DNA from: Cacajao melanocephalus
Taxonomy: Eukaryota; Chordata; Mammalia; Primates; Pitheciidae
DNA length: 64,000 nucleotides
NCBI GenBank assembly: GCA_963573385.1
Contig: CAUYLG010041578.1
Coordinates: 1 to 64,000, forward strand
Direction of reading: 5' to 3'
Shown here: piece after piece, positions 1 through 19,830 of the stretch
How the letters are laid out: each line of letters begins with the position of its first letter
Position numbering within the stretch: position 1 is the stretch's first letter
Notes under the pieces: model-generated
What the model saw: the letters and a program-made list of their open reading frames with translations, nothing else
The model's database searches: none
What the model was told of the DNA's origin: nothing
Program-made: the position numbers and the translations under genes

Positions 1-1007
1 CTAACTGGTGTGAGATGGTATCTCAATGTAGTTTTGATTTGCATTTCTCTAATGACCAGTGATGATGAGCATTTTTTCAGATGTTTGTTGGCCTCATATA
101 TGTCTTCTTTTGAAAAGTATCTATTCATATCCTTGGCCCAGTTTTGAATGGGTTTGTTTGTTTTTTTATTGTAAATCTGCTTTAGTTCTTTGTAGATTCT
201 GGATATTAGCCCTATGTCAGATGGGTAGACTGCAAAAATTTTTTCCCATTCTGTTGGTTGCTGGTTCACTCTAATGATTGTTTCTTTTGCTGTACAGAAG
301 CTTTGGAGTTTAATTAGATCCCATTTGTCTATTTTGGCTTTTGTTGCCAATGCTTTTGGTGTTTTAGTCATGAAGTCCTTGCCTATGCCTATGTCCTGAA
401 TGGTTTTGCCTAGGTTTTCTTCTAGGGTTTTTATGGTGTTAGGTATTATGTTTAAGTATTTAATCCATCTGGAGTTAATTTTAGTGTAAGGTGTCAAGAA
501 GGGGTCCAGTTTCTGTTTTCTGCACATGGCTAGCCAGTTATCCCAACACCATTTATTAAACAGGGAATCCTTTCCCCATTGCTTGTTTTTGTCAGGTTTG
601 TTAAAGATCAGATGGTTGTAGATGTGTGGCATTGCCTCCGAGGCCTCTGTTCGGTTCCATCAGTCTCTGTTTTGGTACCAGTACCAAGCTGTTTTGAGTA
701 CTGTAGCCTTGTAGTATAGTTTGAAGTCAGGTAGCGTGATGCCTCCAGCTTTGTTCCTTTTGCTTAGGATTGACTTAGCTATGTGGTCTCTCTTTTGGTT
801 CCATATGAAGTTTAAGGTGTTTTTTTTAGTTCTGTGAAGAGGGTCATTGGTATTTACATGGGGATAGCGTTGAATCTGTAAATTACTTTGGGCAGTATGC
901 ACATTTTCACAATGTTGATTCTCCCTAACCATGAGCATGGAATGTTTTTACAACTGTTTGTGTCCTCTCTTATTTCCTTCAGCAGTGATTTGTAGTTCTC
1001 CTTGAAG
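1..1007 (-). mobile_element. L1 ORF2 3' segment, inverted part of a rearranged L1
   Basis: Read on the minus strand this is the C-terminal part of L1 ORF2p, downstream of the reverse transcriptase core. Recognisable peptide pieces include [16 protein letters not shown] and [20 protein letters not shown]. Several stops and frameshifts break the frame. The element runs off the left edge toward its 3' end. Divergence looks moderate (L1PA-old/L1PB range, an estimate by eye). It meets an oppositely oriented ORF2 segment at about 1007/1008. Confidence 0.93.
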
Positions 1008-2513
1008 ACACACATAACAATATTAACCTTAAATGCAAATGGGCTAACTGCCCCAATCAATAGACACAGACTGGCAAATTGGATAAAAAGTCAAAACCCA
1101 TCGGTGTGCTGTATTCAAGAAACCCATCTCACATGCAAGGACACACATAAGCTCAAAATAAAGGGATGGAGGAAGATTTATCAAGCAAATGGAGAGCAAA
1201 AAAAAGCAGAAGTTGCAATCCTAGTCTCTGATAAAATAGACTTTAAACAACAAAGATCAAAAGAGACAGAGAAGGACATTACATAATGGTAAAAGGATCA
1301 ATGCAACAAGAAAAGCTAACTATCCTAAATATATATGCACCCAATATAGGAGCACCCAGATACAAAAAGCAAGTTCTTAATGACCTACAAAGAGACTTAG
1401 ACTCCCATGCAATAATAGTGTGAGACTTTAACACTCCACTATCAATATTAGACAGATCAACGAGACAGAAATTTAACAAGGATATCCAGGACTTCAACTC
1501 AGATCTGGATCAAGCAAACCTAATACACATTTACAGAACTCTCCACCCCAAATCCATAGTATATACATTCTTCTCAGCACCACATTGCACCTACTCTAAA
1601 ATTGACCACATAATTTAAAGTAAATCACTCCTCAGCAAATGCAAAAGAATGTAAATCATAACAGTCTCTCAGACCATAGTGCAATCAAATTAGAACTCAG
1701 GATTCAGAAACTAACTCAGAACTGCACAACTTCATGGAAACTGAACAACTGGCTCTTGAATGTTGACTGGATAAACGATTAAATGAAGACAGAAATAAAG
1801 ATGTTCTTTGAAACCAATGAGAACGAAGACACAACATAGAATCTCTGGGACACATTTAAAGCAGTGTCTAGAGGAAAATATACAGCAATAAATGCCAACA
1901 TAAGAAGCAAGGAAAGATCTAAAATCGACACCCTATCATCAAAATTGAAAGACCTAGAGGACAAGATCAAAAAAACTCAAAAGCTAGCAGAAGACACGAA
2001 ATAACTAAGATCAGAACAGAACTGAAGGAGATAGAGACACAAAAAACCCTTCAAAAAATCAATAAATCCGGGAGCTGGTTTTTTGAAAAGATCAACAAAA
2101 TAGACAGACTGCTAGCCAGATTAATAAAAAACAAAAGAGAGAAGAATCAAATAGATGCAATAAAAAACGGTAAAGGGGATATCACCACCGATTCCACAGA
2201 AATACAAACTACCATCAGAGATTACTACAGATAACTCTATGCACATAAACCAGTAAACCTGGAAGAACTGGATAAATTCCTGGACACTTGCATCCTCCCA
2301 AGCCTAAACCAGGAAGAAGTTGAAATCCTAACTAGACCAATAACAAGGCCTGAAGTTGAGGCAGCAATTAATAGCCTGCCAACCAAAAAAAGCCCAGGGC
2401 CAGATGGGTTCACAGTTGAATTCTATCAGACATGCAAAGAGGAGCTGGTACCACTCCTTCTGAAACTATACCAAACAATCCAAAAAGAGGGAATCCTTCC
2501 CAAATCATTTTAT
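1008..2513 (+). mobile_element. L1 ORF2 5' segment (endonuclease to start of RT), opposite orientation
   Basis: Starts about five codons into ORF2. The N-terminal endonuclease is readable ([18 protein letters not shown], then CIQETHLTCKD with the catalytic-type E), continuing into the linker and the start of the RT region near 2400-2510. The frame is dead: the DFNTPLS endonuclease motif near 1420 is preceded by a stop in place of the usual Gly, and more stops and frameshifts follow. Orientation is opposite to 1-1007, the signature of twin-primed L1 integration. Confidence 0.93.
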
Positions 2514-2515
2514 AA

Positions 2516-2714
2516 GCTAACTGTTTTTACAAAAGAGTCAAAAGTTTAAAAAATTAAAATTTCAAAAGCAAAAAAGTTACAGTAAGCTAAGGTTAATTTA
2601 TTATTGAAGAAAGAAAATGGAATAGGTTTTCTTCATACTCCTTTATAATTTTTATGGGACCACCATTTTATATGCTATCATTGACCAAAACAGCATTATG
2701 GGGCGCCTGACTAT
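2516..2714 (+). mobile_element. Ancient DNA transposon fragment, internal piece plus inverted end
   Basis: Up to about 2610 this matches internal sequence of the same DNA element found at 3222-3685. From about 2620 to 2714 it looks like that element's other terminus in inverted orientation (GGGACCACC, then GCGCCTGACT at the edge). I recall the family from repeated motifs but cannot name it. The left edge abuts the L1 end at about 2514. Confidence 0.5.
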
Positions 2715-2739
2715 ATAATAAATGGTTAGTTGGATTTAA

Positions 2740-3215
<476 letters not shown>

Positions 3216-3221
3216 ACTCTG

Positions 3222-3685
3222 AAAATTTTTAAAGTAAATTTATTGTAACCCAAGTGTTCAGTGTTTATAAAGTCTACGGTAGTGTACAGTCATACCCTAG
3301 GCCTTCACTTTCACTCGCCACTCACTCACTGACTCACCCAAAACAACTTCCAGTTCTGCAAGCTTTGTTCATGGTGAATACCCTATACAGGTGGACCATC
3401 TTGACCTTTTATGCCATATTTTTACTATAACTTTTCTGTTTTCATGTTTAGATCCATAAATATTTACCACTATGTTGCAGTTGCCTACATTATTCAGGAC
3501 AGTCACATGCTGTACAGCTTTGGCACCTAGGAGCAATAGGCTACACCATATAGCTTGGCCGTGTAGTAGGCTATGCCATCTAGATTTGTGTAAGTTACAC
3601 TCCATGTTGCTTGCACAAGGACGAACTCACCTAATGACGCATTTCTCAGAAGAGTATCCTGGTGGTTAAGTGACACATGACTTTA
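3222..3685 (+). mobile_element. Ancient DNA transposon fragment, right end
   Basis: Continues the internal sequence seen at 2516-2610 and runs to a terminus of the form AATGACGCATTTCTCAG, then GTTAAGTGACACATGACT. I recognise it as a DNA element with CGTCGTTAA-rich ends but cannot safely give the family. Decay of CpGs shows age. Confidence 0.55.
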
Positions 3686-4563
<878 letters not shown>

Positions 4564-4576
4564 ACTTGGTCTTTTT

Positions 4577-5217
4577 ATCTCTTTCTGTTTAAACACAGAT
4601 ATCCTGTTGTGATAACTTTTGACACTTTATTACACAGCAGCAGTAAATAATAACTGCCCTTATTTTGTGATGTTAGCCCTGGTTATACAGCACCATTAAT
4701 TACTGAACATGAAAGTTGAAGTTTTTGTGAATAGAAGGAAATGTTATTTGAATTCCTTTGCTGAGTTCACTAAATTTATCTGAGGGCTTGGGTGGTTTAA
4801 ATGGCTAAGAGAGAATCATTGAGTTATGGCTTTGTCACAGAGAAGTGCCTCTGCACCAAAAATAAGAACCAGCCAGTCTGGGGCCAGTGGGAAAATGTTA
4901 ACAGACTTACAGAACTTCATTGGAAATTTAAGTTTGAGTCACCATGCAATTAAGAAATCAACTTCCAAACACCCTTAAGCTACCTTAATTGCTTAGAGAA
5001 TGTACCTTTAATAATTACCTTTCTCAACGTATAAAACGGTTCTTTTTGCTAGTGAAATACTGTTTAAGGACTTGCAAATGAATAACTTAAAAATCACTAA
5101 AAATCATGTCCATGCCTTTGGAAAAAGTATTGGAAATTGTTTTACCATCAATTTCTAGATTGATCAGGACACTGAGTTGGGGTTTGTTGCTTTTCTTCTT
5201 CGATAGTTGTCATCCTT
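4577..5217. other. Unique AT-rich stretch
   Basis: No gene, RNA or repeat recognised. Confidence 0.5.
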
Positions 5218-5231
5218 TGTCAATATTTCTT

Positions 5232-5543
<312 letters not shown>

Positions 5544-5835
5544 TGTCACTATTTCTTACATAAGGAAAAGTCTGGCTTTATATAATTCAAATTTTACTGA
5601 AAATTGTTTTTAATTTTGTTTTTCTATTATCAACTTTTTAATTAACTTACATTTGAATTTCAGAAATGTTTTTATCCCTGTTTTAGGGTGATTTTCAATT
5701 TGCTCCTAATCTTTTTGAAACTTAGCTTTAGTAAAATATAAATAAACGTTGTAATACGTTACATGATCAAATCCTACAATTTTAGAATTTGAGGAGGTCT
5801 TAAAGTTCAGGTATTCCATCTCTCCAATTAGTTAA

Positions 5836-6156
<321 letters not shown>

Positions 6157-6202
6157 AACATTGGCAACATTTTAATGTGAACAGTTATTAATTGTGAACA
6201 GT

Positions 6203-6818
<616 letters not shown>

Positions 6819-7449
6819 TAAATTAAATTTTAAAATAATGGTAACTTTTAGCATTATTTTTTCAATTCTTAAGTATAAGGCAAAATTTAAGACTTTGGAA
6901 TAAACAAAAGAGATATTCTTTTGGAATATTTCAATTGGATATTCTTTCAATGAAATACCTGTCTCTAGAGACCACGTAATCCTACAGGGATGTACATCTT
7001 GGTCTTTGGCTAAGCTATTTTACAAGTCTGTTGAGGTAAAAGTTAACTTGAAAGTGTTTTACTATAGATTTCTGTGTTGACCACAAAATTCAGAAACTGA
7101 TGATAAAACTAATAGTAATGCAAGTATTTCTTGTCATAGTCATTCAAAGAAGTTCCGTCTTATGGATGGACATGGTCAATTGATTTTCCTTTCTTATTGT
7201 GGAAATAAACAGTTTTGTGTCCACTTGCAAATTTATTTTAATATTCCTATCTATATATGTATCTGCTCTTTGACTTCTCCTTTGAATGAATTATAACATT
7301 TCAGTGGTTCACTCATTAGTAATGAGTTAAATAAGATATATTCCAGCTGTTCATTTTATGTCTATATGATAGTCATGATTTTACCTTTTTGGGAAAATTG
7401 TCCTTTAAGCTAAGATATGCAAATGACCACTGTATAATTAAAATCTACT
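6819..7449. other. Unique AT-rich stretch
   Basis: No gene or repeat recognised. Confidence 0.5.
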
Positions 7450-7600
7450 TATCGCTCTCCATTGGCCTATGGATGAAGACACTGAAGCTTGGAGAAAAGC
7501 AGGGTAAGCATGTAATAAACAGCTTAGGTGGATTTGAATTCATGTCTGTTTGGTTTCTAAACTGATATTCTAACTCATTGCACTGCCTCCTCACTGAGAA
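7450..7600 (-). mobile_element. MIR fragment, antisense
   Basis: Carries the reverse-complement MIR layout: ATGAAGACACTGAAGCTTGG, AGGTGGATTTGAATTC, then TAACTCATTGCACTGCC. Confidence 0.65.
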
Positions 7601-8119
7601 ATAACATTTTTGTATTTTAAAAGATGGCTTTTAGTTTCATGTTCCAGTTGATGCTTATATTTCCAAAACAATCATGGTAGTGAAATTTGATGTGTATATT
7701 CTTTCACCAAAGCTGTGGCATTCAGGTTTCTCTCTTCTGCTTTGACTGGGATATTTCTCTTGGCTTTGCATCAAGTAGTACTGTGTTTTCAAAGCCCCCA
7801 TGTCATTTGCAATATGCATTAAATTGTATACAAAGCTTTTCCCTTTCTGGACTTGTTAAGACCTTCTGTTTATTTCAAGAAGAAAGCTTCAGTGAGGTGG
7901 TATATCCCTCTCATACTTGCTAGTCTCCCTTTCATAACAAAGAGAGAGCTTGGTCTTCTTCAACAAAAGTATATACATTTTTGTTTTTATTTTGCTTATT
8001 TAATGGTTATCTCTTACTTATGGAAAATAATTCTGATTTGCATTTATGATAGTAGCACAAATCTTCTTTTAAAGTAAGTTTCAGTTAAAAATTAGTTGAG
8101 ATAAAGGAAAGCATTAATT
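7601..8119. other. Unique stretch
   Basis: Two overlapping open frames of 74-78 codons around 7687-8077 have no recognisable motif. I treat them as chance. Confidence 0.45.
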
Positions 8120-8346
8120 AAATAGCTTGGCTAATAGATGTGAGCTCATCCCTTCCACCTTTTCCACCGTGTGAAGATGCCACGAGAAATCACCATCTAT
8201 GGAACAGACCTTCACCAAACCCCAAATCTACCCACACTGTGATCTTGAATGTCCCAACCTGCAGAACTGTGAGAAATAAATTTCTATAGTTTATGAATTA
8301 CCCAGTTGGTGGTATTTTGTGAGAGCAGCAGGAATGGACTAAGACA
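8120..8346 (+). mobile_element. MaLR LTR 3' part (MLT1/MST type)
   Basis: Ends with the MaLR LTR signature: CAGAACTGTGAGAAATAAAT (an AATAAA polyadenylation signal), TGGTATTTTGTGAGAGCAGC, then GGACTAAGACA. The 5' half is missing or unrecognisable. Confidence 0.75.
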
Positions 8347-8384
8347 CTCATAGAGTCATTGTGAGAAGGGAATAAGATGCTATG

Positions 8385-8495
8385 TGTGACTGTGAGCTTC
8401 CTGAGGTCAGAGTGGGTCTAACTCATCTTGTTATACACCATCTCCTAATAGTCTCTAGCACCTAGGACTCCGTAAGAGCTTGTTTTCTTCTTTCC
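8385..8495 (+). mobile_element. L2 fragment
   Basis: L2 3'-region wording: TGTGAGCTTCCTGAGGTCAG and TCTCTAGCACCTAGGAC. Confidence 0.5.
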
Positions 8496-8513
8496 TTTTG
8501 TGAGGCTAATTAG

Positions 8514-10680
<2,167 letters not shown>

Positions 10681-10689
10681 AACCCCAAA

Positions 10690-11035
10690 AACTCATTCAC
10701 TTAAGAACATGAAGAAAGGTAATTAACTTATTAACTTATTGGCTCATGGAACTGAGAAGATCAGAGCTTCAGGTATGGCTGGTTCTAGGTGCTCAGTATG
10801 GCTGTCGGATCTGTTCTCTTGCATGGTGGCTTCATTCGCAGCATGCTCTCGTTACTGGTGTTCAGATGCTCCACGCCTACGTATTAACACTTGAAAGTCC
10901 AATGGAAAGAGGTTCTTTGTTATCATTCTAGCAAAAGATCAGAAATTACATCTCTTTTGACCAATTTTGGATATGTGCATTTTCTGAACCAATGATTACA
11001 TGTGGAAGAATGGAATGTGTATTCCATTGAGCGAT
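10690..11035 (+). mobile_element. Ancient interspersed repeat, copy A of an in-window family
   Basis: Shares an order of motifs with 19515-19830 and 40248-40590: CTTATTGGCTCATGGAACTG, GGTGGCTTCATTCGCAGC, then GAACCAATGATTAC. It appears to be an old mammalian repeat whose name I cannot give. Confidence 0.4.
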
Positions 11036-11763
11036 GTGTCCATCCTGGGAGCCCTGAGTGTGGAGCAGAGGTCAGTGGGATTTGTGGATAGCATCACCAA
11101 GACAGCTGGACTAGGAGAGGGCAAAAGTGACTCCTCAAAGAAAATAGACATGCTATGAACACAGGAAGGTGGCGTGGAAGCCAAGTAGGCAAAATGGGAT
11201 TTCTCATCCTTCAACCAGTGCACTTTAGAAAGGATCATTCACTAGAACCTTCAAATGAATTCAACTAACACACAGGATGGATGCTGCAATAAACACTGGA
11301 AACTGTCCTTAAGTCTGTTCATTCACCTGAGGTTTCAGTTCCAAGTTAAATCTATTAGGAGGCTGAACTAGCAAGTATTCTTCATAAGCAAAACTACCTA
11401 TTGGCCCCTGTCTTATTAACACTACCATTCTATGTTTCCACTTTCAAGTTTCCCAATTTCTTGAAGAAACTCTTACTGTGTCACATCCCTCCATCTGCTG
11501 AAGTAAACAAAATGCGTGCCAGCCCTTCTAAGAACTGCAGCACTAAAAGGGTCAAGCGAATGTCAAAGGCATGATTGAACTAACAGTTTCCAGACTGCCA
11601 AGTCCCTTGCAAGACTTTAGAAATGTTTCTTTCTTTTAACTTTTGCTCTGTGTCACTTACTTGTGGTTACTGTGGTGGTGCCATTAGCTCTCTGGAATTT
11701 CTTACTAGTCAACAGACTACAATTCTGAAAGGAGCTATTGTTATACTTCAGTATAGAAACAGG
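11036..11763. other. Unique stretch
   Basis: No gene or clear repeat recognised. Confidence 0.45.
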
Positions 11764-11803
11764 ATCACACACACACACACACACCACACACACACACACA
11801 TAA
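11764..11803. repeat. (CA)n microsatellite, interrupted
   Basis: About 18 CA units with one CC interruption near 11783. Confidence 0.95.
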
Positions 11804-11991
11804 ATGAGCACATATAAAACAGTGAAATCCAAATGAGGTAGACAGATTGTGTTTATGTCACTTTCCTGGTTTCCATATTATTCTATAGTATTACGGTTGT
11901 TAGCATTGGGGGAAACTGGGTAAAGGGCACACAAGATCTCTCTATAATTTTTTATAGTTGCATGTACCTCTTCAATTATCACCAAATACTT

Positions 11992-12122
11992 TCTTTTCTA
12001 ATTTTCTTGAGATGGGATCTTGCTACATATGTGGTCTGATCTTGTGGGCTCAAGGAACCTGTCTGCCTCAGCCTCCCAAGTAGCTGAGACTACAAGCATA
12101 TACCACCATACTCAGCTCCTAT
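11992..12122 (-). mobile_element. Partial Alu, monomer-like, antisense
   Basis: About 130 bp of old Alu monomer sequence (TTGAGATGGGATCTTGCTAC, then CAGCCTCCCAAGTAGCTGAG). Only one arm is present. Confidence 0.75.
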
Positions 12123-12249
12123 CAAATAAAATTTTCAAAAAATTGCAAAAGACAAAAAAACTACTAAAACAAAAAGGAGTAGGATGGTCATGAGGATAAT
12201 AATGGTGTCCTGTGTCATCTTGATGAAAGCAAATCTTTGAAATAGTGTG

Positions 12250-12590
12250 AATTTTTCTTTTTGCTTTCTTTTTCTTTCTTTCTTTCTTTTTTTTTTTTTT
12301 TTTTTTTTGAGACAGAGTCTTACTCTGTCGCCCAGGCTAGAGTGCAATGGCATGATATTGGCTCCCTGCAGTCTCCACTTCCTGGGCTCAAACGATTCTC
12401 CTACCTCAGCCTCTGTGTAGTGGGATTACAGGCATGTGCCACCATACCCAGCTAATTTTTGTATTTTTAATAGAGACAGGGGTTTCACTCTGTTGACCAG
12501 GCTGGTCTTGAACTCTTGACCTCAACTTGATCTGCCTACTGTGGCATCCCAAAGTGCTAGGATTATAGGCGTGAGTCACTGTGCTGGGCC
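12250..12590 (-). mobile_element. Alu, antisense
   Basis: Full-length body preceded by a long TTTC/T tail (12250-12309), an expanded poly-A tail in antisense. Confidence 0.94.
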
Positions 12591-12675
12591 TAAATGTGTT
12601 CTTATCTTCCTGCAGACTCAAAGCTTTGGAGGGAAGTTGAAGCCCTAGGCTGGGTTAAGAATACTTTGGATTTAG

Positions 12676-12984
<309 letters not shown>

Positions 12985-13393
12985 AGCAAAGAGTTCTGAA
13001 ACAAGTTCTATCAAAATGTAGCTGTTCAACACATATTTATTTATTTTCACTTTCCTTTATTTAAATTGATGTGAAATCTGCATAACATAAGTTAACCATT
13101 TCAAAGTGAACAATTCAGTGGCATTTAGTACATTTACAATGTTGTGCAACCACTGTCTTCATTTCTGAAACATTTTCATCACTCATACCCATTTGGCAGT
13201 TACTCCCCAACCCCACCCCAGCCTCTCGGTGACTACCAACCTGCTTTCTGTTTGTCTAGATTTACCTATCCTGGACACTTCAGGTAAATAAAATCATGCA
13301 AGGTATGATCTTTTGTGTCTGGCTTCTTTCACTTAGCATAATGCTTTTGAGGTTCATCCATGCCATTGCATCCATGCCATTGCATTCTGATGG

Positions 13394-14216
13394 TGTTCAG
13401 GACACACTGCCCTAAAATATCCCCTGTGGCAGTTGAGAACACTCAGAAGCAGGAAGTTCTCTCTGACCTTTCTCCCACCCTTCTTCTTTGAAGTAGACTA
13501 CAAGAGAATTTTTTTTATCTTCTCCTGAAGTAGGGCAGAAGACCCTCATTCCAGAGATGGCCACACTATACTCAGAGAAAAATGCCCTTATCTCTGAAGA
13601 CACAGGAACTCAGAGAAGAACCTGAACAAACAGGCCTTGCTAAATTCTCCCTAGTTTATTACCATCAGATTATACCTCTTTTGTCCATTCGTACTGCTGC
13701 CTGACTATCCATTCGTCATCAGACCTAAGCATAAAAATGCATAGGTTTCCCTATTGTTTTTTATTTTTTCATTTTAAAAGGCTCCTATATCACATAAAAT
13801 TTGTATGCTATTCTCTTGTTAAGCTGTTTTTTTTTTTTCTTTTTCTTTCTTTTGAGACAGGGTCTGCCTCTGTCACCCAAGCTGAATTACAGTGGTGTGA
13901 TCTTAGCTCACTGTAACCTCAAACTCTGGGCTCAGGCAGTCCTCCCAGCTCAGTCTCCTGAGTAGCTGGGACTACAGGCAGTATCACTATGCCTGGCCAA
14001 TCTTTTTTTTTTTTTTTTTCTTATAGAGATGGGATCTTGCTATGTTGACTAGGCCAGTCATGAACTCCTGGCCTCAGGTGAAACTCCTGCCTCAGCCTCC
14101 CAAAGTGCTGGGATTACAGGTGTGAGCCACCAAGCCCAGCCTAAAGTGTCTTTTAGATAGGAGCCTCAGCTATAGACCTAGCAATGGGTTAGAAAATAAA
14201 TCTCTTCTCTCCTACA
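13394..14216 (+). mobile_element. ERV1 solo LTR, MER4-like
   Basis: Sits between two halves of an L1M. Begins TGTTCAGGACAC and ends near CTCCTACA, with internal wording typical of MER4-group LTRs (ACTCAGAGAAGAACCTGAAC, CATAAAAATGCATAGG). No internal proviral sequence adjoins it. An AluJ interrupts its 3' third. Family assignment is from memory. Confidence 0.65.
13833..14141 (-). mobile_element. AluJ-type, antisense, inside the LTR
   Basis: Old Alu with a long T-rich middle linker (about 14005-14020) and AluJ wording (GATGGGATCTTGCTATGTTG). The LTR sequence resumes after it. Confidence 0.92.
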
Positions 14217-14679
14217 ATTTTCTTTTATGGCGGAATAATGAAAATAAATTGCCATTATCCATTATATCCATTGTATGAACATACCACAATTTGTCTATCC
14301 ATTTATTTGTTGATGGGCATTTAAGTTGTTTCCACCTTTTGGCTATTGTGAGTAGTGCTGGTATAACATTCGTGTATAGGTATGGGTTTGACCACCCATT
14401 TCCAATTCTTTTGCCTATATACCTATGAGTGAAATTTCTAGGTCATATGACAGTTCTGTTGAACTCAACAAATACTTGGTGAGCAACTACAGTGTTCCCT
14501 GTAGTGCTCTATGTCCTGGCAACACAATATTGAGTTAAAAAGGTCAGATCCCTGCTCTTCTGGAACTTAATTTCTAATAGCAAAGAGAAAGACAATAAAC
14601 AATAAGCAGGAATGGTACCTAATTTGTGATGCAAGATGCAAATGAGGTCCCTTGTTTAAAAAAAAAAAAAAAAAAGGAT

Positions 14680-14982
<303 letters not shown>

Positions 14983-15116
14983 ATAATTTTAAGATGAGAA
15001 CAGCAAAGCCTTAAACCAAGTGGGGAGTCCTTCTAAGTAGGCACCAGTTCCCTGAGAGACTGCATACATTACTGGCCGGTGAAGCTAACATTGACAATAA
15101 GAAAATACAGTAACTC

Positions 15117-17765
<2,649 letters not shown>

Positions 17766-17879
17766 AGCATTAGTTTTCTAATATAACTCTAATTACATTA
17801 ATTCAAATTCTAATAAATTACATTAGTTCTAATTAATAGGTCAAAGCCTTGGCTCAAAACAGATGGCACACTCAGGTTT

Positions 17880-18122
17880 AAAAAAAAATTTTTATTTCAA
17901 GAGCTTTTGGGTTACAATGGTTTCTGGTTACATGGATGAATTCTACAGTGGCGAATTTGGAGATTTTAGTGCACTCATCACCCAAGTAGTGTACATTGTA
18001 CTCAATATGTAGTCTTTTATCCCTCACTCACCTCTCACTCTCCCCACCACAGCCCATTACATCAGTCTTATGCCTTTGCATGCTAGTAGCTTAGCTCTCA
18101 CTTATATGTGAGAACATACATG
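17880..18122 (-). mobile_element. L1 3' UTR fragment, antisense
   Basis: Antisense L1 3' end: GGTTACATGGATGAATTC, CTCATCACCCAAGTAGTG, ending TCTCACTTATATGTGAGAAC. Confidence 0.8.
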
Positions 18123-18124
18123 AC

Positions 18125-18250
18125 ACGTGCCTAGCACTGTGCTGTGTACTTACACAGTCACATGCTAATGCCACTCCGGGAAGCAGGTACTGTCCTTATG
18201 CTATTCTACAGACAAGAAAGCTGAGCCTCACAAAAGTTAAGGAACCTGGG
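18125..18250 (-). mobile_element. MIR fragment, antisense
   Basis: GTGCCTAGCACTGTGC, then ATTCTACAGACAAGAAAGC follow the MIR order in reverse. Confidence 0.6.
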
Positions 18251-18254
18251 CTAG

Positions 18255-18400
18255 GCTAGTCCTCCAACACATATTTTTCACATCCTTCTCTGGGCCAGGG
18301 AGTACTGTGGAGTGCTAAGTGCAGAGCGATGATGATGTCACATGTAAGTCCTGTCATTGTGGCACTCATAGCAAAGAAGGTACATGCCAAGTCAGCCTTA
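18255..18400 (-). mobile_element. Possible L2 fragment
   Basis: CCAACACATATTTTTCACATCC followed by GGGCCAGGGAGTACTGTG loosely follows the antisense L2 3' end. Confidence 0.35.
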
Positions 18401-18659
18401 ACTCCACTGCTCTGTTCTGCCTATGAGCTCCAATAACAAGTGGGCCATGGACATGCTAAGCAAAGTTGGTCTACTCTGCTAGGTTATGAGGAAAGCAGGG
18501 GATGGGGAGTGGGGAGATAAGAGCAAAAGGCATTGGTAGCCCAGCCCAGGTTGTGCCTCACTCTCAAGCAAAAAGTTGGGCCATGCCAGCACACATTGTA
18601 TTAAAATGCATCACTTGCTTTCTGTTACTTTGTGGATTAAGGGAAAAAAAACTCTAACT

Positions 18660-19280
18660 TGGGTTGTAACGTGTTACACAACCTGACCCTTGGCCACCCC
18701 TTTGAGCTCATCATGAAGTTCCATGCCCAACTCTCTGCATCTCATGCTCCCTGTTCTTGTGGCAGCTCACTGAGTTCACCCTGCTCCTTCTTGCGTGGAG
18801 GGGCTTACACATCATCCTCTCCTTCTGCCTTGGGTGCCTTCCGCTTCACCTGCCCCATCCTTCCAACTCACCCTTCTGGTCTTCCTGGGACAACTGTACC
18901 TGACCACCCTGATCAGGCCAAATCTCCTACATGCCCTCATATACCTCTGCAGGGTAGCACTTATATAATTGGCACTTAACATTTGTTTTTATGAATAAGT
19001 AATGACTGTCTCCTCAAATAGACAGTGAGCTTTTTAAGAGCAGGGACTATTCCCCTCTCTCTTTTTTGCTCACTTTTAAATACTTTAAATTTTGTTAAGT
19101 TTGTAAATGTAGTGCTAAATTCATCTTTGTAGGATGAGTTGAAAAAATGAATGAATGGATGAAATTGAGGTGTTATTGAGTATATAACAGGGCATCTCAC
19201 CAAGTCAGAGAAGCCAATAACCATATCTGGCTTTTGCTTATCATTGTCTCCCTATCACCTAGCCCAGTGCTTGAGAGATC
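18660..19280 (+). mobile_element. L2 3' region, sense
   Basis: Long collinear L2 match by wording: GGGTGCCTTCCGCTTCACC, CCTGACCACCCTGATCAGG, AGTGAGCTTTTTAAGAGCAG, CTCCCTATCACCTAGCCC. It also explains the 106-codon open frame at 18659-18979, which is not a gene. Confidence 0.7.
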
Positions 19281-19299
19281 CATTATTTAAGCAGGTACT

Positions 19300-19452
19300 T
19301 CTACAATTTTGATGTTTGTACCAGTCCTCGAAAATCTTGTTACAATGCAGCTTCTGATTCGGTAGATCTGGAGAGGAGCCTGAGATTTTTAACGTGCTAC
19401 CAGGTGATTTGAGGCTGCTGGCCCAAGGACCACACTTTGAGTAGCAAGACTC
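19300..19452 (+). mobile_element. MER5A-like hAT-Charlie element
   Basis: TTCTGATTCGGTAGATCTGG, GCTACCAGGTGATTTGAGG and AAGGACCACACTTTGAGTAG follow the MER5A order. Confidence 0.7.
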
Positions 19453-19514
19453 TTAGCAATATAACATAGTTGCAAGAGAATATTAGCTTAGAGCGATACA
19501 TCAGTGAGTGTGCT

Positions 19515-19830
19515 TTTGGTTGCAAGTAGGAGAAACTCCACCTCAAAATGACTTACTTAAAAAATAAAGATGATTTATTTTGCCATGCAACTGAAGAGGC
19601 CTGTGACAGACTGGAATTCAGGCACAATTTGATCAAGGTTCCAGCTCTGTTTCTCTGTGATTCTCTTGGTGCTGCCCACCTAGAAGTGTCCTTTTCATTT
19701 TTTGGCTGACTTCCTTCATGGTGGCAAAATGATATCAGCTTTTTCAGCTGTCACATCTCCATATGGTGTCATCTAGTAAAAGGAAATCATCGATTCCCCC
19801 AGCCATCAGGAAAAGGTCTAGTCTTAACTA
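19515..19830 (+). mobile_element. Ancient interspersed repeat, copy B
   Basis: Starts in GGTTGCAAGTAGGAGAAACT, then GATGATTTATTTTGCCATGC and TTCATGGTGGCAAAATG. The motif order resembles copies at 10690, 22735 and 40248. Confidence 0.4.

Larger units (their letters stand above)
13035..14460 (-). mobile_element. L1M 3' region, split by an ERV1 LTR
   Basis: Antisense L1M sequence at 13035-13393 (TTGTGCAACCACTGTC, GGCTTCTTTCACTTAGCATA) resumes at 14217-14460 (CCATTTATTTGTTGATGGGC, TTTCCACCTTTTGGCTATTG). The two halves are collinear, so the 0.8 kb between them is an insertion. Confidence 0.85.

Noticed and set aside
1002..1286. 94-codon frame with a good endonuclease domain
   Set aside because: It is the N-terminus of a dead L1 ORF2, stopped and frameshifted downstream; not a separate gene.
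18659..18979. 106-codon frame that might be a small secreted protein
   Set aside because: It lies within an L2 3' region by motif order.
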